A stretch of DNA of 64,000 bases. Origin: Sphingopyxis sp. Root154. Lineage in GTDB: Bacteria; Pseudomonadota; Alphaproteobacteria; Sphingomonadales; Sphingomonadaceae. The stretch covers positions 722,618 to 786,617 of the forward strand of contig NZ_LMGI01000003.1 in NCBI RefSeq assembly GCF_001427105.1, given 5' to 3'. Position 1 is the stretch's first letter. Every line of letters begins with the position of its first letter. The position numbers were made by a program, and so were the translations under genes. The notes below the pieces were generated by a model. It ran no database searches, was not told the DNA's origin, and was given only the letters and a program-made list of their open reading frames with translations. Shown here in pieces: positions 8,802 to 17,897 of the stretch.

Positions 8802-9677
8802 TTATTCGGCGTCCTCCAACTTGTCCTGCGTGCGCAATTCGAAGTCCGACGCGTCGTGCCGCTCGCGCAGCTGGCTCGCCGGATCGCCCGTCACGCGGTT
8901 GACCATCCGCCCGCGCTTCACCGCCGGGCGCGTCGCGATCTGGTCGGTCCAGCGCTGGACATTCTTATAGTCATCGACCTGCAGGAATTCGCCGGCGTCA
9001 TAAACGAGACCTTTGGCGAGCGCGCCATACCAGGGCCAGATCGCCATGTCGGCGATCGTATAATCGGCACCCGCAATATATTCGCTTTCCGCAAGGCGGC
9101 GATCGAGCACGTCCATCTGGCGCTTCACTTCCATCGCATAGCGGTTTATCGGATATTCCTGCTTCGTCGGCGCATAGGCGTAGAAATGGCCAAAGCCACC
9201 ACCGAGGAACGGCGCGCTACCCATCTGCCACATCAGCCAGGACAGCACCTCGGCACGCTTCGCGGTTTCGGTTGGCAGGAAGGCGCCGAATTTCTCGGCG
9301 AGATGGATCAGGATCGCGCCCGATTCGAAAACACGGATCGGCTCGGCCCCGCTGCGATCGACTAGCACGGGGATCTTGCTGTTCGGATTGGCCGCGACAT
9401 AGCCACTCGAAAACTGGTCGCCTTCGCCGATATTAATCAGCCACGCGTCATATTCGGCGCCACCATGCCCCGCCGCGAGCAGTTCCTCGAGCATCACGGT
9501 GACCTTCACCCCATTAGGCGTCCCAAGCGAATAGAGCTGCAAGGGGTGCTTGCCGATCGGCAGCTCCTTGTCATGCGTCGGTCCCGCGATGGGCCGGTTG
9601 ATATTGGCGAAACGCCCGCCGCTTTCCTTGTCCCAAGTCCAGATTTTCGGCGGCACATATTCGCTATTGTCGGTCAT
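8802..9677 (-). CDS. yghU: Glutathione S-transferase / disulfide-bond oxidoreductase YghU
   Basis: 291 aa, closely resembling E. coli YghU over its full length: the N-terminal WTWDKESGG, the thioredoxin-like domain with LYSLGTPNG, the NPNSKIPVL cis-Pro region and RVFESGAILIHLAEKFG, then the all-helical domain with APFLGGGFGHFY and a C-terminal ERHDASDFE. YghU binds two glutathiones and reduces organic hydroperoxides and disulfides. The ATG has AGGAG six bases upstream. TATAAA on the minus strand (9703-9698) is a possible -10 box. Cytoplasmic, stand-alone gene. Confidence 0.92.
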   Translation of the reverse strand: MTDNSEYVPPKIWTWDKESGGRFANINRPIAGPTHDKELPIGKHPLQLYSLGTPNGVKVTVMLEELLAAGHGGAEYDAWLINIGEGDQFSSGYVAANPNSKIPVLVDRSGAEPIRVFESGAILIHLAEKFGAFLPTETAKRAEVLSWLMWQMGSAPFLGGGFGHFYAYAPTKQEYPINRYAMEVKRQMDVLDRRLAESEYIAGADYTIADMAIWPWYGALAKGLVYDAGEFLQVDDYKNVQRWTDQIATRPAVKRGRMVNRVTGDPASQLRERHDASDFELRTQDKLEDAE

Positions 9678-9751
9678 GGAGAACTCCTGGGCTGATTTTT
9701 ATACTGACCGGTAACTTAAGTAGCGATTGCCGGTTGTCCACCCTCCCCGGC

Positions 9752-10930
9752 TCAAATAATCTTTGCCGCCCGCAAAGCCGAAATGGCTTCGCCGTCATAA
9801 CCGAGCTCGGCGAGGATCGCGTCGCTATGCTCGCCGACTTGCGGTGCGCGTTGCGGATCAACCTTGTCCCTGTCGGACAAGCGGATCGGCGTGCGGATGA
9901 CCGGCACGGCGCCAGCGGCGCCCGGATAGTCGACCGGCTCGACCAGCCCCATCGCCCTTACCTGCGGCTGCGCCAGCGCTTCACCCACCTGCAACACCGG
10001 CGCCGCGGGCACCCGTCCGGCGGCCAGTTCAGCGATCGCGTCTTCGTTCGTCCGTTCGATGCACCAGCGCTGCATGATCGCGCTCAGTTCCTCGCCATTG
10101 TCGCCGCGCAAAATGTCGCTGGCATACAGCGGATCGTCCACCAATTCGGGCCGTCCGACCAGTTCGCACCAGCGCGCGAAGATGGGCGCGCCGACAATCT
10201 GGGTGAGTATCCAGCCATCGCGCGTACGGAACACATCGGTCGGCCCCGAGCTGAAAGCGCGGTTGCCGATCGGCTGGCGATCGATGCCGTTCAGCGCATG
10301 GTCGATCGTCAGCGCGTTCGACATCGCGAGCGCGGTGCCCAGCAGCGACCCCGAAACGCACTGCCCCTTCCCCGTCGTCTCGCGCTCGCGCAGCGCAAGC
10401 ATGACGCCAAACGCGCAATGGAGCGCGGTTCCGAAATCGACATAATTGACCTGCGCGCGATAGGGCTGGTCAGCTGTGCCTGTAAGGTGCACCGTTCCCG
10501 ACATCGCCTGCCCCACCGCGTCGAACCCGACGCGGCTCGCGAGCGGCCCTTCGCTACCGAATGCCGATGCGGTCGCGAGAATGATGCGCGGGTTGATCGC
10601 AGCGAGACTGTCGTAATCGAGCCTCAGCTTGACCAGCGCATCGTGCGGCAGGTTGGCTATCACGACATCGGCGGTTTCGACCAACCGGCGAACGATCTCG
10701 CGCCCCTCGGGGCTACCGGGCTTCAGCGTCAGGCAGCGTTTGGCGCGGTTCATCTGCATGAACATCGCGCCCGACCCATCCGCGGCGACCGGCACGGTAT
10801 ATCGATCGTCATTGCCCCCCGGCGCCTCGATGCGGATGACGTCAGCGCCATAATCGGCGAGCAACGCCGCGCAATAGGGACCGGCAATATAGCGGCCGAA
10901 ATCCAGTACCTTGATTCCCTGCAACGGCAC
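9752..10930 (-). CDS. Class III CoA-transferase (CaiB/BaiF family)
   Basis: 392 aa from GTG 10930, preceded by GGGAG at eight bases; a TTG at 10945 is also in frame. The N-terminal LDFGRYIAGPYCAALLADYGADVIR contains the family Asp/Gly-rich nucleotide loop; the catalytic Asp of the family aligns with VDFGTALHCAFG. These enzymes move CoA between carboxylic acids and typically prepare a substrate for beta-oxidation or racemisation. It lies next to yghU on the same strand (74 bases apart) and close to an ACAD pair, which suits acyl-CoA catabolism. Substrates unknown. Confidence 0.87.
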   Translation of the reverse strand: MPLQGIKVLDFGRYIAGPYCAALLADYGADVIRIEAPGGNDDRYTVPVAADGSGAMFMQMNRAKRCLTLKPGSPEGREIVRRLVETADVVIANLPHDALVKLRLDYDSLAAINPRIILATASAFGSEGPLASRVGFDAVGQAMSGTVHLTGTADQPYRAQVNYVDFGTALHCAFGVMLALRERETTGKGQCVSGSLLGTALAMSNALTIDHALNGIDRQPIGNRAFSSGPTDVFRTRDGWILTQIVGAPIFARWCELVGRPELVDDPLYASDILRGDNGEELSAIMQRWCIERTNEDAIAELAAGRVPAAPVLQVGEALAQPQVRAMGLVEPVDYPGAAGAVPVIRTPIRLSDRDKVDPQRAPQVGEHSDAILAELGYDGEAISALRAAKII

Positions 10931-11071
10931 GCATCGCTCTCCCAATCCCGTTCTTTCAACCGGGCTAGCAGCCGCTTGTCGACCCTGCCAGTGCCTTCAT
11001 CGAAAGCTGCCGCTTGCATGTTCGCGGGCGAACCATATGGTCGGCACATAATTTCAAACAGGGATAATTTC

Positions 11072-14000
11072 ATGGCGCGCTTCGCTCTCGCCCTTGCGGC
11101 GACTTTGGCTTGTTCAACCTCGGTCTGGGCGCAGAGTGCGCCCGCTTCTCCTCCGGCCGCCGACACGAAACCCGACAAGTGGGACGTCAACGCCCCGCCG
11201 GGCCTCGCGACGCGGAAGGTCCAACTCGCGGTCGACGAGGGCAGCTGGATGAATGTCGACGTCGCGCCCGACGGCCGGACGATCGCGTTCGACCTGCTCG
11301 GCGACATCTATACGATGCCGATCGAGGGCGGCACGCCGACGCGTATCGCGGAAGGGCTCGCTTATGAACATCAGCCGCGTTTCTCGCCCGACGGCAAGCG
11401 TATCGCCTTTGTCTCCGACCGCGCGGGCGGCGATAATATCTGGCTGATGAACCGCGACGGCAGCGACAAGAAGCAGATCTCGAAGGAAGATTTCCGCCTG
11501 CTCAACCAGCCGAGCTGGAGCCCCGACGGGCAGTTCATCGTTGCCAAGAAGCATTTCACGACGGGCCGCTCGCTCGGCACCGGCGAGGTGTGGCTATACC
11601 ATGTCTCGGGCGGCGCGGGCGTGCCGCTGGTCAAGAAGCCGAACGAGCGCCACCAGAAGGAGCTCGGCGAGCCGATCTTCGCCGCCGACGGCAAGAGCGT
11701 CTTTTACACGCGCAACGTCACCCCGGGGCCGATCTTCGAATATGCGCAGGACAGCAACACCGACCTCTTCCACATCGAACGCTACAGCCTCGAGGATGGC
11801 GAGGTCAGCACCGCGGCTTCGGGTCCCGGCGGCGCGGTCCGCCCGACGCCCTCGCCCGACGGCAACCGCCTCGCCTTCGTGCGCCGCGAGGGGACGCAGT
11901 CGAAACTCTATGTGAAGGACCTCGCCTCGGGCGCCGAGAAAAAGGTCTATGACGCGCTCGATCAGGATATGCAGGAAACCTGGGCGGTCACCGGCGTCTA
12001 TCCGAACATGGCGTGGACCCCCGACAGCCGCTACATCCTCTTCTGGGCCGGCGGCAAGCTGCGCCGCGTGAGCGGTGCCGGCGGCGACGCGCGTATCATC
12101 CCGTTCAGCGTCAACGACGATCGCACGATCGTCGATGCGACGCACCCGGCAGTCGAAGTTGCCCCCGACAGCTTCGCGACCAAGATGCCGCGCTGGGCCG
12201 AGGTGTCGCCTGACGGCCGCAGCGTCGTCTTCGAAACGCTCGGCAAGCTATGGGTCAAGCCCGCGACCGGGGGCAGCGCACGGCGGCTGACCGCGGCCAA
12301 GGACGACGCGATGGAGCTCTGGCCGAACTGGTCGCGCGACGGCAAGTCGCTCGTCTTCGTGCGCTGGACCGACGGCGGGATGGGCGAAATCCATGTCGTC
12401 GGCGCCGGCGGCGGCGCCTCGCGCAAGCTGACTGCCACCCCCGGCCATTATGCCGAACCGCGCTTCTCGCCCGACGGCAAGACGATCGTGTTCGAACGGC
12501 GCGGTAGCGGGGGTCTCACCTCGGCGCGCTGGAGCGAGGATCCCGGCGTCTATCGCATCGCCGCAAGCGGCGGCACCGCCGAGCGGATCGCAGCCGACGG
12601 CGCCAAGCCGCAGTTCGCTTCAACCAGCGACCGCGTCTTCATGGTCACCGCGAGCGACGGCAAGAGCCAGCTCGTCAGCACCGACCTCCACGGCCAGGAC
12701 AAGCGCGTCCACGCCAATGGCGAACTGGTCAGCGACTATGAAATCTCGCCCGACGGCCGCACGTTGGCATTCCGGCAGAACTACGACGCCTATGTCACCC
12801 CGCTGATGCCCGGCGGACAGGACGTCTCGCTCGGCACCAAGAGCGGCGCGCTCCCCGTCACGCGGGTCAGCGGCAGCGGCGCAGAATATATGCACTGGTC
12901 CGACGGCGGCCGCCGCCTGCACTGGAGCCGCGGCGCCACCTTGTTCAGCGCCGATCTCGCGAGCCTCTTCACCAATGCCCCCGCCGACGATAAAGCGCCC
13001 AAGTTCACCCCGCCGACCGACGGCGTATCGCTGTCGATGACGCAGGCGGCGTCGAAGCATAAGGGCGTTGTCGTTGTCACCGGCGCGAAGATCGTGACGA
13101 TGGCCGACAAGGACGGCGGCGTGATCGAGAATGGCACGATCGTCATCGACGGCGACCGTATCACCGCCGTCGGCCCGGCGGGCGCGATCACCGTGCCCAC
13201 GGGCGCAGTGACCGTCGATGCGGCCGGCAAGACGATCGTTCCCGGCTTCGTCGACGCGCATGCGCACGGCTCGCACGGCGACGACGAACTGGTGCCCCAA
13301 CAGAATTGGTCGGAGATCGTCAACCTCGCGATGGGCACCACGACGAGCCACAATCCCTCGTCGCGCGCATCGGAAATCTTCGTTTCGTCTGAAATGCAGC
13401 GCGCCGGGCTGATCCTCGCGCCGCGCATCTTCTCGACCGGCGAGGTGATCTATGGCGCCAAGGCGGCGGGCGTTTATGCCGAGATCAATGGTTATGACGA
13501 CGCGCTCGCCCACGTTCGCCGCCTGAAGGCGCAAGGTGCGCATAGCGTCAAAAACTACAACCAGCCGCGCCGCGACCAGCGACAGATGGTCGTGAAGGCG
13601 GCGCAGGTCGAGGGCATGACGGTCGTGCCTGAGGGCGGCTCGCTGTTTACACAGGACGTCTCGCTGATCCAGGACGGCAATTCGACCGTCGAGCACAATG
13701 TCCCGCTCCACATTTTCTACAAGGATCTGGTGCAGCTGTGGGGACAGACGCAGGTCGATTACACCCCGACGCTCGTCGTGACCTATGGCGGACCCGCAGG
13801 CGATCCCTATTGGCGCGCACATACCAATGTGTGGGAGCACCCGATCCTGTCGCGCCATGCACCGCCGACCGAGCTCGCCGCGAACAACAAGCGCCGCGTG
13901 ATCGCGCCCGAAAGCGATTATGTCGACGATGATTCGGCACGCGAGGCGGGCAAGATCGCCGCAGCGGGGCGCATGGTCTCGATCGGCGCGCACGGCCAGC

Positions 14001-14314
14001 AATCGGGTCTCGGCGCGCATTGGGAAATCTGGTCGTTCGTTCGCGGCGGGTGGAGCAATATCGACGCCCTTCGCGCCGCGACGATCATGCCTGCAACGTC
14101 ATTGGGCTACGCAAAGGATGTCGGATCGCTCGAGGCCGGGAAGCTCGCCGACCTCTTGATACTCGACGCCGATCCGACGCAGGACATCCGCAACACCGAC
14201 AAAATCCACCGCGTGATGCTCGGCGGGCGCCTCTACGATCCGCTGACGATGAACGAGGCCGAGACGGGAACGCGCAAGCGTCAGCCCTATTGGTGGGAAG
14301 CCGACAAGCCCTGA
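11072..14314 (+). CDS. Secreted TolB-like beta-propeller/amidohydrolase fusion
   Basis: 1080 aa from ATG 11072, behind AGGGAT. A signal peptide ends near residue 21 (VWAQS). Residues about 60-640 hold repeated SPDGK/IAF blades of a TolB/DPP-like propeller; residues about 670-1060 form an amidohydrolase barrel with the VDAHAHGSHG metal motif, a Lys in SVKNYNQP, VEHNVP and GAHGQ further on, and a late GYAKDVGSLEAGKLADLLILD strand. Such proteins are periplasmic hydrolases; some relatives act on peptides or cyclic amides. The open frame extends further upstream but only through sequence antisense to the CoA-transferase, so that part is discarded. Divergent from the CoA-transferase. Substrate unknown. 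Confidence 0.88.
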   Translation: MARFALALAATLACSTSVWAQSAPASPPAADTKPDKWDVNAPPGLATRKVQLAVDEGSWMNVDVAPDGRTIAFDLLGDIYTMPIEGGTPTRIAEGLAYEHQPRFSPDGKRIAFVSDRAGGDNIWLMNRDGSDKKQISKEDFRLLNQPSWSPDGQFIVAKKHFTTGRSLGTGEVWLYHVSGGAGVPLVKKPNERHQKELGEPIFAADGKSVFYTRNVTPGPIFEYAQDSNTDLFHIERYSLEDGEVSTAASGPGGAVRPTPSPDGNRLAFVRREGTQSKLYVKDLASGAEKKVYDALDQDMQETWAVTGVYPNMAWTPDSRYILFWAGGKLRRVSGAGGDARIIPFSVNDDRTIVDATHPAVEVAPDSFATKMPRWAEVSPDGRSVVFETLGKLWVKPATGGSARRLTAAKDDAMELWPNWSRDGKSLVFVRWTDGGMGEIHVVGAGGGASRKLTATPGHYAEPRFSPDGKTIVFERRGSGGLTSARWSEDPGVYRIAASGGTAERIAADGAKPQFASTSDRVFMVTASDGKSQLVSTDLHGQDKRVHANGELVSDYEISPDGRTLAFRQNYDAYVTPLMPGGQDVSLGTKSGALPVTRVSGSGAEYMHWSDGGRRLHWSRGATLFSADLASLFTNAPADDKAPKFTPPTDGVSLSMTQAASKHKGVVVVTGAKIVTMADKDGGVIENGTIVIDGDRITAVGPAGAITVPTGAVTVDAAGKTIVPGFVDAHAHGSHGDDELVPQQNWSEIVNLAMGTTTSHNPSSRASEIFVSSEMQRAGLILAPRIFSTGEVIYGAKAAGVYAEINGYDDALAHVRRLKAQGAHSVKNYNQPRRDQRQMVVKAAQVEGMTVVPEGGSLFTQDVSLIQDGNSTVEHNVPLHIFYKDLVQLWGQTQVDYTPTLVVTYGGPAGDPYWRAHTNVWEHPILSRHAPPTELAANNKRRVIAPESDYVDDDSAREAGKIAAAGRMVSIGAHGQQSGLGAHWEIWSFVRGGWSNIDALRAATIMPATSLGYAKDVGSLEAGKLADLLILDADPTQDIRNTDKIHRVMLGGRLYDPLTMNEAETGTRKRQPYWWEADKP

Positions 14315-14405
14315 GTTATCCCATCACCCTGCGGCGGGCCGTAATTTTGTGACGAGAGGGTTGCAAGACGTTCGGACCGCCGCTAGGGGCGTCTCCTCTC
14401 AGCGA

Positions 14406-14495
14406 GGAGAGTTGGCTGAGTGGTCGAAAGCGTCGCACTCGAAATGCGAAGTGCCGGCAACGGTACCGAGGGTTCGAATCCCTCACTCTCCTCCA
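14406..14495 (+). tRNA. tRNA-Ser (anticodon CGA)
   Basis: 90 bases with encoded CCA. The acceptor GGAGAGT pairs with ACTCTCC; the anticodon stem TCGCA/TGCGA encloses CTCGAAA, giving anticodon CGA (codon UCG). A long variable arm is present, as expected for serine, and the T arm GAGGG-TTCGAAT-CCCTC is regular. The discriminator base is T rather than the usual G73. A short T-run follows the CCA. Confidence 0.95.
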
Positions 14496-14523
14496 TTTTT
14501 CTACAATTCGACCACAGCAAGCC

Positions 14524-14544
14524 GCCCCGGCGCACAACCGGGGC
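14524..14544. terminator. GC hairpin between tRNA-Ser and the Yip1-family gene
   Basis: A perfect 7-bp stem GCCCCGG (14524-14530) with CCGGGGC (14538-14544). There is no T-run on either side, so termination would be weak or Rho-dependent. Confidence 0.3.
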
Positions 14545-14559
14545 AGCTCGCGGGGGCCG

Positions 14560-15183
14560 TTACCTGACGGTAACGAGCGACGGCGCGGCGAGCGTCGCGA
14601 CGACTGCGCCGACGATCAGGAACAACACGATATAAACGATGACCACGACCACCGTGTAGCCGAGCGCCTTGTCTTCTGGCGCCTTCATCAGCACCGGCAG
14701 GCCGAGATACAGCAGATAGAGCCCGTAGAGCGCGAACAAGAGGCCGATCACGGCGAGCGCGGGCAATATCCCGAAAATACCGCCGACCCAGCCGGCGGTC
14801 GCCGAATAGGCCGCGACCTTCAGCGCCTGGACCTGATTCTTCTGGCCGCCGAAGTTCGTCGCGAGGCCGTCGATGACCAGCGCGAGGATGAAGATCGTCG
14901 CCAGCGAGAGACCGTAAGAGACGATCGCCGACACCAGCGCGCCCACTAGCGGCGGATGATAGGTCACGCCGAGCATGGTGAAACCGAAAACCTGCCCGCC
15001 GATGAACCCGGCGAGCGGGCCGATCGCCGCCAGTACCAGCACATAGGGCACATAGATGGATTGCGTTGTCGCCGGCTCGGCCGCGATGATCGGCCATGTC
15101 TCTTTGGGCTTGAGAAGGATGTCCTTCGCGCGCTGGATGATGCCCGAAGCCGGGCCGGAGATATTGGGTGGTACGTCCGTCAT
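14560..15183 (-). CDS. Yip1-family integral membrane protein
   Basis: 207 aa from ATG 15183, which has AGGGGAG seven bases upstream; the open frame continues further but without a site. A short cytoplasmic N-terminus (RAKDILLKPKETWPIIAAEP, the family signature near 20-40) precedes five to six membrane helices. The family is widespread in alphaproteobacteria and not functionally characterised. Convergent with tRNA-Ser and divergent from hspQ. Confidence 0.75.
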   Translation of the reverse strand: MTDVPPNISGPASGIIQRAKDILLKPKETWPIIAAEPATTQSIYVPYVLVLAAIGPLAGFIGGQVFGFTMLGVTYHPPLVGALVSAIVSYGLSLATIFILALVIDGLATNFGGQKNQVQALKVAAYSATAGWVGGIFGILPALAVIGLLFALYGLYLLYLGLPVLMKAPEDKALGYTVVVVIVYIVLFLIVGAVVATLAAPSLVTVR

Positions 15184-15328
15184 AATGCGTCTCCCCTGAT
15201 CGTGCGGCCCACAACCCGAATGGGATATGCAAAAGCCAGAAGAGCACTTTAGCCCGCATCGCCAATGCATCTGTAACGCTGATCACAGTCCGATTCGGCA
15301 AACCACAGCCGAATTGGAATGTAACGGA

Positions 15329-15356
15329 CTTGAAACGTGCGTAAACTGCCATAGAT
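15329..15356 (+). promoter_or_regulatory. Candidate sigma-32 (RpoH) promoter of hspQ
   Basis: CTTGAAA (15329-15335) and CCATAGAT (15349-15356) are spaced by 13 bases and resemble the heat-shock sigma consensus. The expected start point falls at or within a few bases of the hspQ ATG (15364), and no Shine-Dalgarno sequence is visible, suggesting a leaderless or nearly leaderless transcript. Confidence 0.4.
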
Positions 15357-15363
15357 TGACCCT

Positions 15364-15738
15364 ATGACGCCCGAATCCACTTCCGAACTTCCCGCCACCG
15401 TTACTGCACCGCTTATCGGCCGCGCGCGTTTCGCGCCGGGCGATATCGTGCGCCACCGGATGTTCGACTTCCGCGGCGTCGTATTCGACATCGACCCGGT
15501 CTTTGCGAACAGCGACGAATGGTATGAAGCGATCCCTGAGGATATCCGCCCGGCGAAGGAGCAGCCCTATTACCATCTGCTCGCCGAAAACGGCGATTCG
15601 TCGTACATCGCCTATGTCAGCCAGCAGAATCTGGTCGCCGATGGCGACAGCGGACCGATCGACCATCCGCAAATCGACGCGATGTTCGAGGGTCTGGAAC
15701 GCGGCCGCTACCGCGTCCGCGCCATCCATCGCCACTAA
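15364..15738 (+). CDS. hspQ: Heat shock protein HspQ
   Basis: 124 aa. The core from about residue 20 (RFAPGDIVRHRMFDFRGVV) through EWYEAIPEDIRP, QPYYHLLAEN and YVSQQNLV matches HspQ/YccV, a small protein that in enterobacteria binds hemimethylated DNA and acts as a Lon specificity factor. The 18-residue N-terminal extension is low in complexity. Heat-shock control is suggested by the promoter just upstream. Convergent with the ABC permease; the stops are six bases apart. Confidence 0.9.
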   Translation: MTPESTSELPATVTAPLIGRARFAPGDIVRHRMFDFRGVVFDIDPVFANSDEWYEAIPEDIRPAKEQPYYHLLAENGDSSYIAYVSQQNLVADGDSGPIDHPQIDAMFEGLERGRYRVRAIHRH

Positions 15739-15744
15739 AAGCAA

Positions 15745-16617
15745 TCAGGCTTTTAGCTTCCATCCCGAAGCGAGCAGGCGGTAAGTCAGCAGGCCCAGTC
15801 CGATATTGACCCCGACCAGCACGAGCGCCGCGGTGACCACCGGGTTTGCAATCGTCGAATCGACCGTGCCGATGAAGCCGTAGCGGAAACCCATGATCGC
15901 ATAATAGACCGGGTTGCCGTGCGCGATCGTCTGGAACCACGGCGCGAGCTTGTCGACCGAGTAGAAGGTTCCCGACAACAGTGCGAGCGGAGTCACCACG
16001 AAATTGGTCACCGCGGCGGCATGATCGAACTTCTCGGCCCAGACCGAGGTGATCAGGCCAAGGAAACCGAGCATCGACGCGCCGAGCACGCCGAAGACCG
16101 CGACCGCCCACAGATGGTCGGGCACGACATGCACACCGGGCCACAGCAGCATCGCGAGCCACAGCGCCAGGCCAACGAGGATCGAGCGCGTGATCGCAGC
16201 ACCGACCAACGCGATGATCAATTCACCGACCGCGAGCGGCGGCATCAGATAATCGACGATGGTCCCCTGGATCTTGCCGACGAGCAGCGAAAAGCTCGAA
16301 TTGGCGAAGCTGTTCTGCAGCATCGCCATCATGATCAGGCCGGGCGCGATGAAATCGGCGAAGGGAACGCCGATGACCGTCCGCCCCGCGCCGCCCAGCG
16401 CGACGGTAAAAATGACGAGGAACAGGAGCGTGGTAATCGCGGGAGCCCAGATTGTTTGCAGCTGGACCTTGAAAAACCGCCGCACCTCCTTGACATATAG
16501 CGCGTGCATGCCGGGCACGTTCAGCGTTCGAATATGGGGAACGCCGGGTTCGGCAAAACTTGGAGTCGCGGCGGAATTTGTCGAGTCGGGGCGCGAAATT
16601 TGGGGCTGGTCGTTCAT
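15745..16617 (-). CDS. ABC-2 type transporter permease
   Basis: 290 aa from ATG 16617; the frame is open further upstream but overlaps gcrA, which is real. A long cytoplasmic N-terminus is followed by six membrane segments of the ABC-2 type (WAPAITTLLFLVIFTVALG, a central SFSLLVGKIQGTIVDYLMPPL signature and FVVTPLALLSGTFYSVDKLP-like C-terminal half). The signature is that of YadH/NodJ-type exporters. No ATPase gene is adjacent, so the nucleotide-binding subunit must be elsewhere. Substrate unknown. Confidence 0.87.
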   Translation of the reverse strand: MNDQPQISRPDSTNSAATPSFAEPGVPHIRTLNVPGMHALYVKEVRRFFKVQLQTIWAPAITTLLFLVIFTVALGGAGRTVIGVPFADFIAPGLIMMAMLQNSFANSSFSLLVGKIQGTIVDYLMPPLAVGELIIALVGAAITRSILVGLALWLAMLLWPGVHVVPDHLWAVAVFGVLGASMLGFLGLITSVWAEKFDHAAAVTNFVVTPLALLSGTFYSVDKLAPWFQTIAHGNPVYYAIMGFRYGFIGTVDSTIANPVVTAALVLVGVNIGLGLLTYRLLASGWKLKA

Positions 16618-16741
16618 GGCGTTCTCGCCTATCGCCTCCCCGATCTTACCGCAAGCTGGGCAACGACTGAATGCCGGTCCCGAAAGGATCGACAACGCGG
16701 ATCGCCTGACCGCCCGCAGCGTGAATGATGAGGAATAGATT

Positions 16742-17434
16742 ATGTCATGGACCGACGAGCGCATCGAAAGCCTGCGCACCATGTGGGAAAAAGGGCTGAC
16801 CGCCAGCCAGATCGCTGACGAACTCGGCGGCGTGAGCCGCAATGCGGTGATCGGCAAGGCGCATCGCCTCGGCCTCAAATCGCGCCCCTCGCCCGTCAAG
16901 GCGACGGAGAAGGCGAAGCCGGTCAAGGCGGCAGCGCCCGCCACGCCGAAACCCGCCGCCTCCGTTTCCGCGCCGCGTGCGGCCGCGCCGGTGGCGCCGC
17001 GCCCGGTGGCCCCTGCCCCGAAACCCGATGCCAAGCCGGTCGTCGACACGCCGAACGCTGACGGCGGATTGGGTGATCCGACGCCTAAAGCCGATGCGCC
17101 GCGCATCGTCTCGATCGGTCCGGGCGGGTTTATTCGCCAGGGACCCGGCGATCAGCAGGCGCCGATTCCGCCCGCGCCGCCGCGCCGCCTGGTGCCCGCC
17201 AAGCCCAGCCCCGAGATCGCCGACAAGACGACTTTGCTCGACCTCAACGACCGCATCTGCCGCTGGCCGATGGGGCATCCGGGCGAGCCCGATTTCCATT
17301 TCTGCGGCGAAGCGGTGAACCCCGGTTTCCCCTATTGCGTCGAACATTGCGGCCGCGCCTATCAGGCGCAGCTGCCGCGCGGCACGCGCCGCCCGCCCCC
17401 GCCCCCGCCGTTCGGTGGTCCCCGGGTTCGTTAA
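16742..17434 (+). CDS. gcrA: GcrA-family cell-cycle regulator
   Basis: 230 aa. Residues 1-47 form the DNA-binding helix-turn-helix (WTDERIESLRTMW then GVSRNAVIGKAHRLGL). A Pro/Ala/Lys linker of about 120 residues follows, then a Cys-rich C-terminal segment (CRWPMGHP, FHFCGE, YCVEHC) that in Caulobacter contacts sigma-70 region 2. GcrA activates promoters carrying CcrM-methylated GANTC sites and controls S-phase genes. The linker is long and Pro-rich, ending with a run of prolines. The next gene starts inside its last 20 bases. Confidence 0.93.
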   Translation: MSWTDERIESLRTMWEKGLTASQIADELGGVSRNAVIGKAHRLGLKSRPSPVKATEKAKPVKAAAPATPKPAASVSAPRAAAPVAPRPVAPAPKPDAKPVVDTPNADGGLGDPTPKADAPRIVSIGPGGFIRQGPGDQQAPIPPAPPRRLVPAKPSPEIADKTTLLDLNDRICRWPMGHPGEPDFHFCGEAVNPGFPYCVEHCGRAYQAQLPRGTRRPPPPPPFGGPRVR

Positions 17435-17843
17435 GACGCGCCCGGTGAGGCCGTTCAGCCAGGATTTCCAGTTCGCGCGTGCGCTCGGCCTGCAAATGGT
17501 CGAGCGCGGCGACGGGCGCTGCACGATGGCGATCGACATCGAACGCGAACGTCACTTCAACCCGAACGGCGTGGCGCACGGCGGCGTTGCCTATTCGCTC
17601 GCTGACACCGCAATGGGCGGCGCGCTGATGAGCATGCTCGAAGACGGGCTGGTCTGTGCGACGCTGGAGATCAAATTCAACTATCATGTCGGCGTGCGCG
17701 AAGGCCGGCTGACGTGCGAGGCCACCGTCCTTCACCAGGGCAAACGGATCGCCAATATCGACGCGCGCCTTTATCAGGACGTCCGCCTCGTCAGCAGCGC
17801 GAACGGCAATTTCGCGATTTTCGCGGCGCCATCGGCCCGATAG
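17415..17843 (+). CDS. PaaI-type hotdog thioesterase
   Basis: 142 aa if it starts at GTG 17415, which lies within gcrA; GTG 17445, ten codons later and past the gcrA stop, is equally possible. The hotdog fold is clear: NPNGVAHGGVAYSLADTAMG carries the catalytic HGG and the Asp/Glu helix, and LEIKFNYHVGVREG the following strands. The family hydrolyses acyl- or aryl-CoA thioesters (PaaI acts in phenylacetate breakdown). Coupled to gcrA by overlap, but the relation looks positional rather than functional. Substrate unknown. Confidence 0.85.
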   Translation: MVPGFVKTRPVRPFSQDFQFARALGLQMVERGDGRCTMAIDIERERHFNPNGVAHGGVAYSLADTAMGGALMSMLEDGLVCATLEIKFNYHVGVREGRLTCEATVLHQGKRIANIDARLYQDVRLVSSANGNFAIFAAPSAR

Positions 17844-17848
17844 GCGAA

Positions 17849-17876
17849 AGGCGCCGGGTCTTTCGACCCGACGCCT
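17849..17876 (-). terminator. Hairpin between thioesterase and outer-membrane protein genes
   Basis: An 11-bp stem with one mismatch (AGGCGCCGGGTC against GACCCGACGCCT) and a TTTC loop. It lies between two converging genes and probably terminates the outer-membrane gene from the right. Confidence 0.45.
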
Positions 17877-17897
17877 CCCGTTCCCGCTCCCAAGAGG

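Noticed and set aside
9734-11071. N-terminal extension of the propeller/amidohydrolase frame
   Set aside because: It runs antisense to the CoA-transferase, and a normal signal peptide begins at 11072.
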